64,000 nucleotides of DNA from Trematomus loennbergii (taxonomy: Eukaryota > Chordata > Actinopteri > Perciformes > Nototheniidae). Location of the stretch: positions 24,532,044-24,596,043 of the forward strand of contig JAAOOA010000033.1 of NCBI GenBank assembly GCA_012861695.1. Reading direction: 5' to 3'. Of the stretch, positions 61,563 to 64,000 are shown piece by piece (within the stretch, counting starts at the first letter, position 1; every line of letters starts with the position of its first letter). Made by a program: the position numbers and the translations under genes. The notes beneath the pieces were generated by a model. That model did no database searches. It saw only the letters and a list, made by a program, of their open reading frames with translations, and was not told where the DNA came from.

Positions 61563-61750
61563 GAGCGTGTGGCGCAGTGGACTAGTGTGTTGGTGTTCGG
61601 ATCAGAGGAGCACAGGTTCAAACCCCACTGCAGTCAGCATGTCGTTGTGTCCCTGAGACACTTCACCCCAAATTGCTCCTGTGGGGATTGTCCACAGTAT
61701 TGAGTATGTAAGTCGCTTTGGATAAAAGCGTCTAACATGTAATGTAATGT
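61563..61750 (+). mobile_element. tRNA-derived SINE, young copy
   Basis: Nearly identical to 19,013-19,210: A box TGGCGCAGTGG, B box GGTTCAAACCC (61,615-61,625), tail 'gtaagtcgctttggataaaa' and ATGTA repeat. Confidence 0.9.
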
Positions 61751-62294
61751 GAAATCATTTCTAGATCTGACTTACATGAAGTAAAATGCTATACAGTATT
61801 GTTCAGTTCCAGATACACTGTGATCTGATGTAATGCCCATGTGTAAATGATAAACTGAGGCATAACATTTGCTGAAATTGCACTTATTTTTCTCAAGAGA
61901 TGTTCACTGGTCCGGCCCACTTGAGATCACATTTGGTTGTATTTGCCCCTGGACTGACACCCCTGTTCCTACAGAGGGGAACACATCCATCCATCTCTAT
62001 AGACCTACGTTTGAACCTAAGTTTACTGAAAGGCAAATCTCCCAAAAACATCTTTAGCAGATAAAGGTCAACAGGGAGGCGGGAGACGCTCCTGAGAGAA
62101 GAGTCTCTGTCAGTGGGACTGTGAAGGTGAGACGTGCCATGGCAAGAGACGAGGGACGACTTAACGCCCACTTCCAAACAGGCCTATTTATATAGGTGTG
62201 TGTACAGAGTGTGTACAAAGAAAGCAGAGGGGGAAATTGATTGAGAAGATTTGTTGTCGCTTCTTCCCCAGTATCCTGTGTGTTAATCCTCCTG
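61751..62294. other. non-coding, no recognised features
   Basis: Unique sequence. The opposite-strand open frames at 61,869-62,177 show no domain. Confidence 0.45.
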
Positions 62295-62471
62295 CACTGA
62301 ACAAACTCAACCGTTGACTTTCACTAAATGTATTGGAAGGAATAATATTAATTTGAACCTAATATTTTTTATTTAAACCTAATATTATTGTTTCAACTAA
62401 CCTAGTACAGCTATGTGAAATCTGTTGACGTAATACATTTATTTAAAGGCAATGTTTCAGTATTTTCAGTG
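62295..62471. mobile_element. MITE, CACTGAAAAAACTGAAACG family, copy 3
   Basis: Left end 'cactgaacaaactcaaccgt', right end 'aatgtttcagtattttcagt'. 177 bp. Confidence 0.72.
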
Positions 62472-62979
62472 TGTCCCTCTTCGTCTCAGTAAACCGCCAA
62501 ACTGCTCCCCCGCCCCCCTGGTCAGTGGTTTTTATAAACTGCCGCAGACATTTTATACAGATGGCAGGGAGCCTTACGTTTAAAGACACTGTTCTCTGTT
62601 TTCTCAAATGGACAGAGAGTACTTTGTCTTTAACTGCCTGGACATGGATCTGAGGGGGGGCTGTGAAACAAGTGGGGCATTTGTAATGTGGGGAAATGCT
62701 TAGCAGAGACCAGAGAATACCTGAGTGTCAGTACATCCTGCCCCTCAGTCTGCAGTGATGTCAGAGGAAGACTTCAGACACTAGAGGGGAACTCTGAGTT
62801 CTGTCTCATCCGTCTCTGTCCAGTCCCTTGTGTTTTCTTTCAAAACCAGACAATCAAAGAGTATTTCAATTCAACAGAAATATCATTGCATTTTTACATC
62901 TCTGAAATGTTACCTGGAAATAAGTAAGAAGACCATTGTGGAAACGATACATAGACTTGTGAGAATGGAATCATGTCAT

Positions 62980-63125
62980 GTCATGACTTTAATTAAATGT
63001 ATTATGTCAACAGATTTCACATAACTGTATCAGGTTAGTCAAAAGTAATAACATTAACTTTAAATGACAAATATTAGGTTCAACATAATATTATTGTTTT
63101 CAACTAACGTTTCAGTTTTTCAGTG
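62980..63125. mobile_element. MITE, same family, left-truncated copy
   Basis: Contains 'gactttaattaaatgtatta', 'acagatttcacataactg' and right end 'cgtttcagtttttcagtg'. Confidence 0.7.
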
Positions 63126-63219
63126 TATAATAACTGAATAATGTGATTCTGCTTCAACTGAAACTTTTTCATGTTTCCAGAAATCTTGTTTGCTGAAATA
63201 AACTGGGTGTTGGTACAAA

Positions 63220-63770
63220 CACTGAAAAAACGGAATCGTTGACTTTAATTAAATGTATTATGTCAACAGATTTCACATCAGGTTAGTTGAAAGCAATTAT
63301 ATTACGTTGAACCTAATGATATTTTTATTTAAACTTAAAGGTGGGGTAGGTAATTTTGGAGAAACCAGCTCGAGATCGCTAGAATTTGAAAATACACAGC
63401 CGGAAAAAATCTGCCACTTCCTTACAGAGCCCTCCTCCAACACACACGAACGTGCACATGACCAATGAGGGCACCAGATAAGTTTGTGCACAGATGGAAG
63501 GCTGACAGGCAGGTAGGCCATCCAGTTATTTTAGCCGGGCCGGCTAAAATGATTGGTCGTACTTTTTACAGTATTACGGCTTCCACAGATGACATTTTTT
63601 TATGGATTTTTTGTCAAAGCACTTAAGATATTCATTGCTATCGGGATGTTAAGAGCATTCCATGGAATATAACAAAAAGTGTATCTCGAGCCGGTTTCTC
63701 AAACTTACCTACCCCACCTTTAATATTGTTGCTACACCTAATTAAAGTCAACGTTTCCGTTTTTTCAGTG
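63220..63770. mobile_element. MITE, same family, with a nested TTAA element
   Basis: Ends 'cactgaaaaaacggaatcgt' and 'caacgtttccgttttttcag'. Interrupted by 63,339-63,719. Confidence 0.82.
63339..63719. mobile_element. MITE with TTAA target duplication (piggyBac- or Kolobok-like)
   Basis: Ends AGGTGGGGTAGGTAATTTTG and 'acttacctaccccacct', inverse repeats of about 15 bp, flanked by TTAA at 63,335-63,338 and 63,720-63,723. Removal restores the host MITE ('aaacttaatatt'). TTAA specificity points to piggyBac or Kolobok. Confidence 0.85.
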
Positions 63771-63828
63771 AACATTTCCATTTCTATAAAATGTAATGCA
63801 TTGCATGTTGGAACCCTCGTCCTCACAG

Positions 63829-64000
63829 AATTTAAAGTGGACCTATCATGCTATTTGAATAATATAGTGTTGGACCATACCTATATAAGGCATATTTATA
63901 CTTTTTTTTTTCAAAATACCAAACAGATCATGCATTTTAGCCATGCCTCATTTTGCTCAATTTGACAATTTCTAGCTCTGTTTTAGCAAGGGCAGATTCA
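63829..64000 (+). mobile_element. start of a 'aaagtggacctatcatgc' fish repeat, cut by window end
   Basis: 'taaagtggacctatcatgct' resembles the left end of the repeat at 30,841 and is a common fish repeat beginning. Rest outside the window. Confidence 0.5.

Overview
This is teleost fish genomic DNA, probably from a spiny-rayed (percomorph) species. Genes are split into short exons with GT-AG introns. Most of the rest is transposons and simple repeats typical of ray-finned fish: L2/CR1-like LINEs, many hAT elements, tRNA-derived SINEs, long CA/GT and GATA runs. No bacterial-type genes, operons, CRISPR arrays or rRNA were seen, and no tRNA gene apart from SINE heads.

Left third (1-28,204, minus strand): the 5' part of a Roundabout receptor gene, best identified as robo4. 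Seven exons encode Ig1, Ig2, Ig3, a linker and the first fibronectin III domain. The rest of the gene (second FN3, membrane segment, cytoplasmic tail) lies beyond base 1. Two alternative first exons are visible, at 28,006-28,204 and 23,963-24,023. Each encodes a signal peptide and each splices in phase to the Ig1 exon; the inner one has ETS-type motifs just upstream. The introns hold a full-length L2-like LINE (7,075-13,665) split by a hAT transposon, a second LINE (about 14,700-18,336), two inverted copies of one hAT family (19,477-20,969 and 24,335-25,797), SINEs, and an array carrying RFX-type palindromes (about 3,690-4,340).

Middle (28.2-40.2 kb): intergenic. It holds a 37-bp minisatellite, Tol2-like hAT MITEs, a terminal-inverted-repeat element (34,802-35,836) and a nested ruin of a DIRS-like retrotransposon with hAT and LINE pieces inside (about 35.96-39.25 kb).

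Right-centre (40,196-45,312, minus strand): tmem218, a small ciliary transition-zone membrane protein, complete in three coding exons. A 22-bp minisatellite abuts the first splice donor. From memory, human 11q24 also has ROBO3/ROBO4, TMEM218 and PKNOX2 close together, so the plus-strand candidate first exon at 47,524-47,604 with a CRE motif may start pknox2. The rest (47.6-64 kb) has no recognisable coding exon and would then be its 5' intron. It holds microsatellites, candidate conserved non-coding segments and a cluster of MITEs.

A recurrent oddity: several exons of robo4 and tmem218 carry single-base deletions, often in G runs, although all splice sites look intact. Eight such deletions in two genes suggest consensus errors in a long-read assembly more than two dead genes, but only reads or transcripts can decide. 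I did not find a wholly new biological system. The most interesting points are the twin robo4 first exons, the 59-bp LINE target-site duplication, the RFX-palindrome array and the minisatellite made of decoy splice donors.
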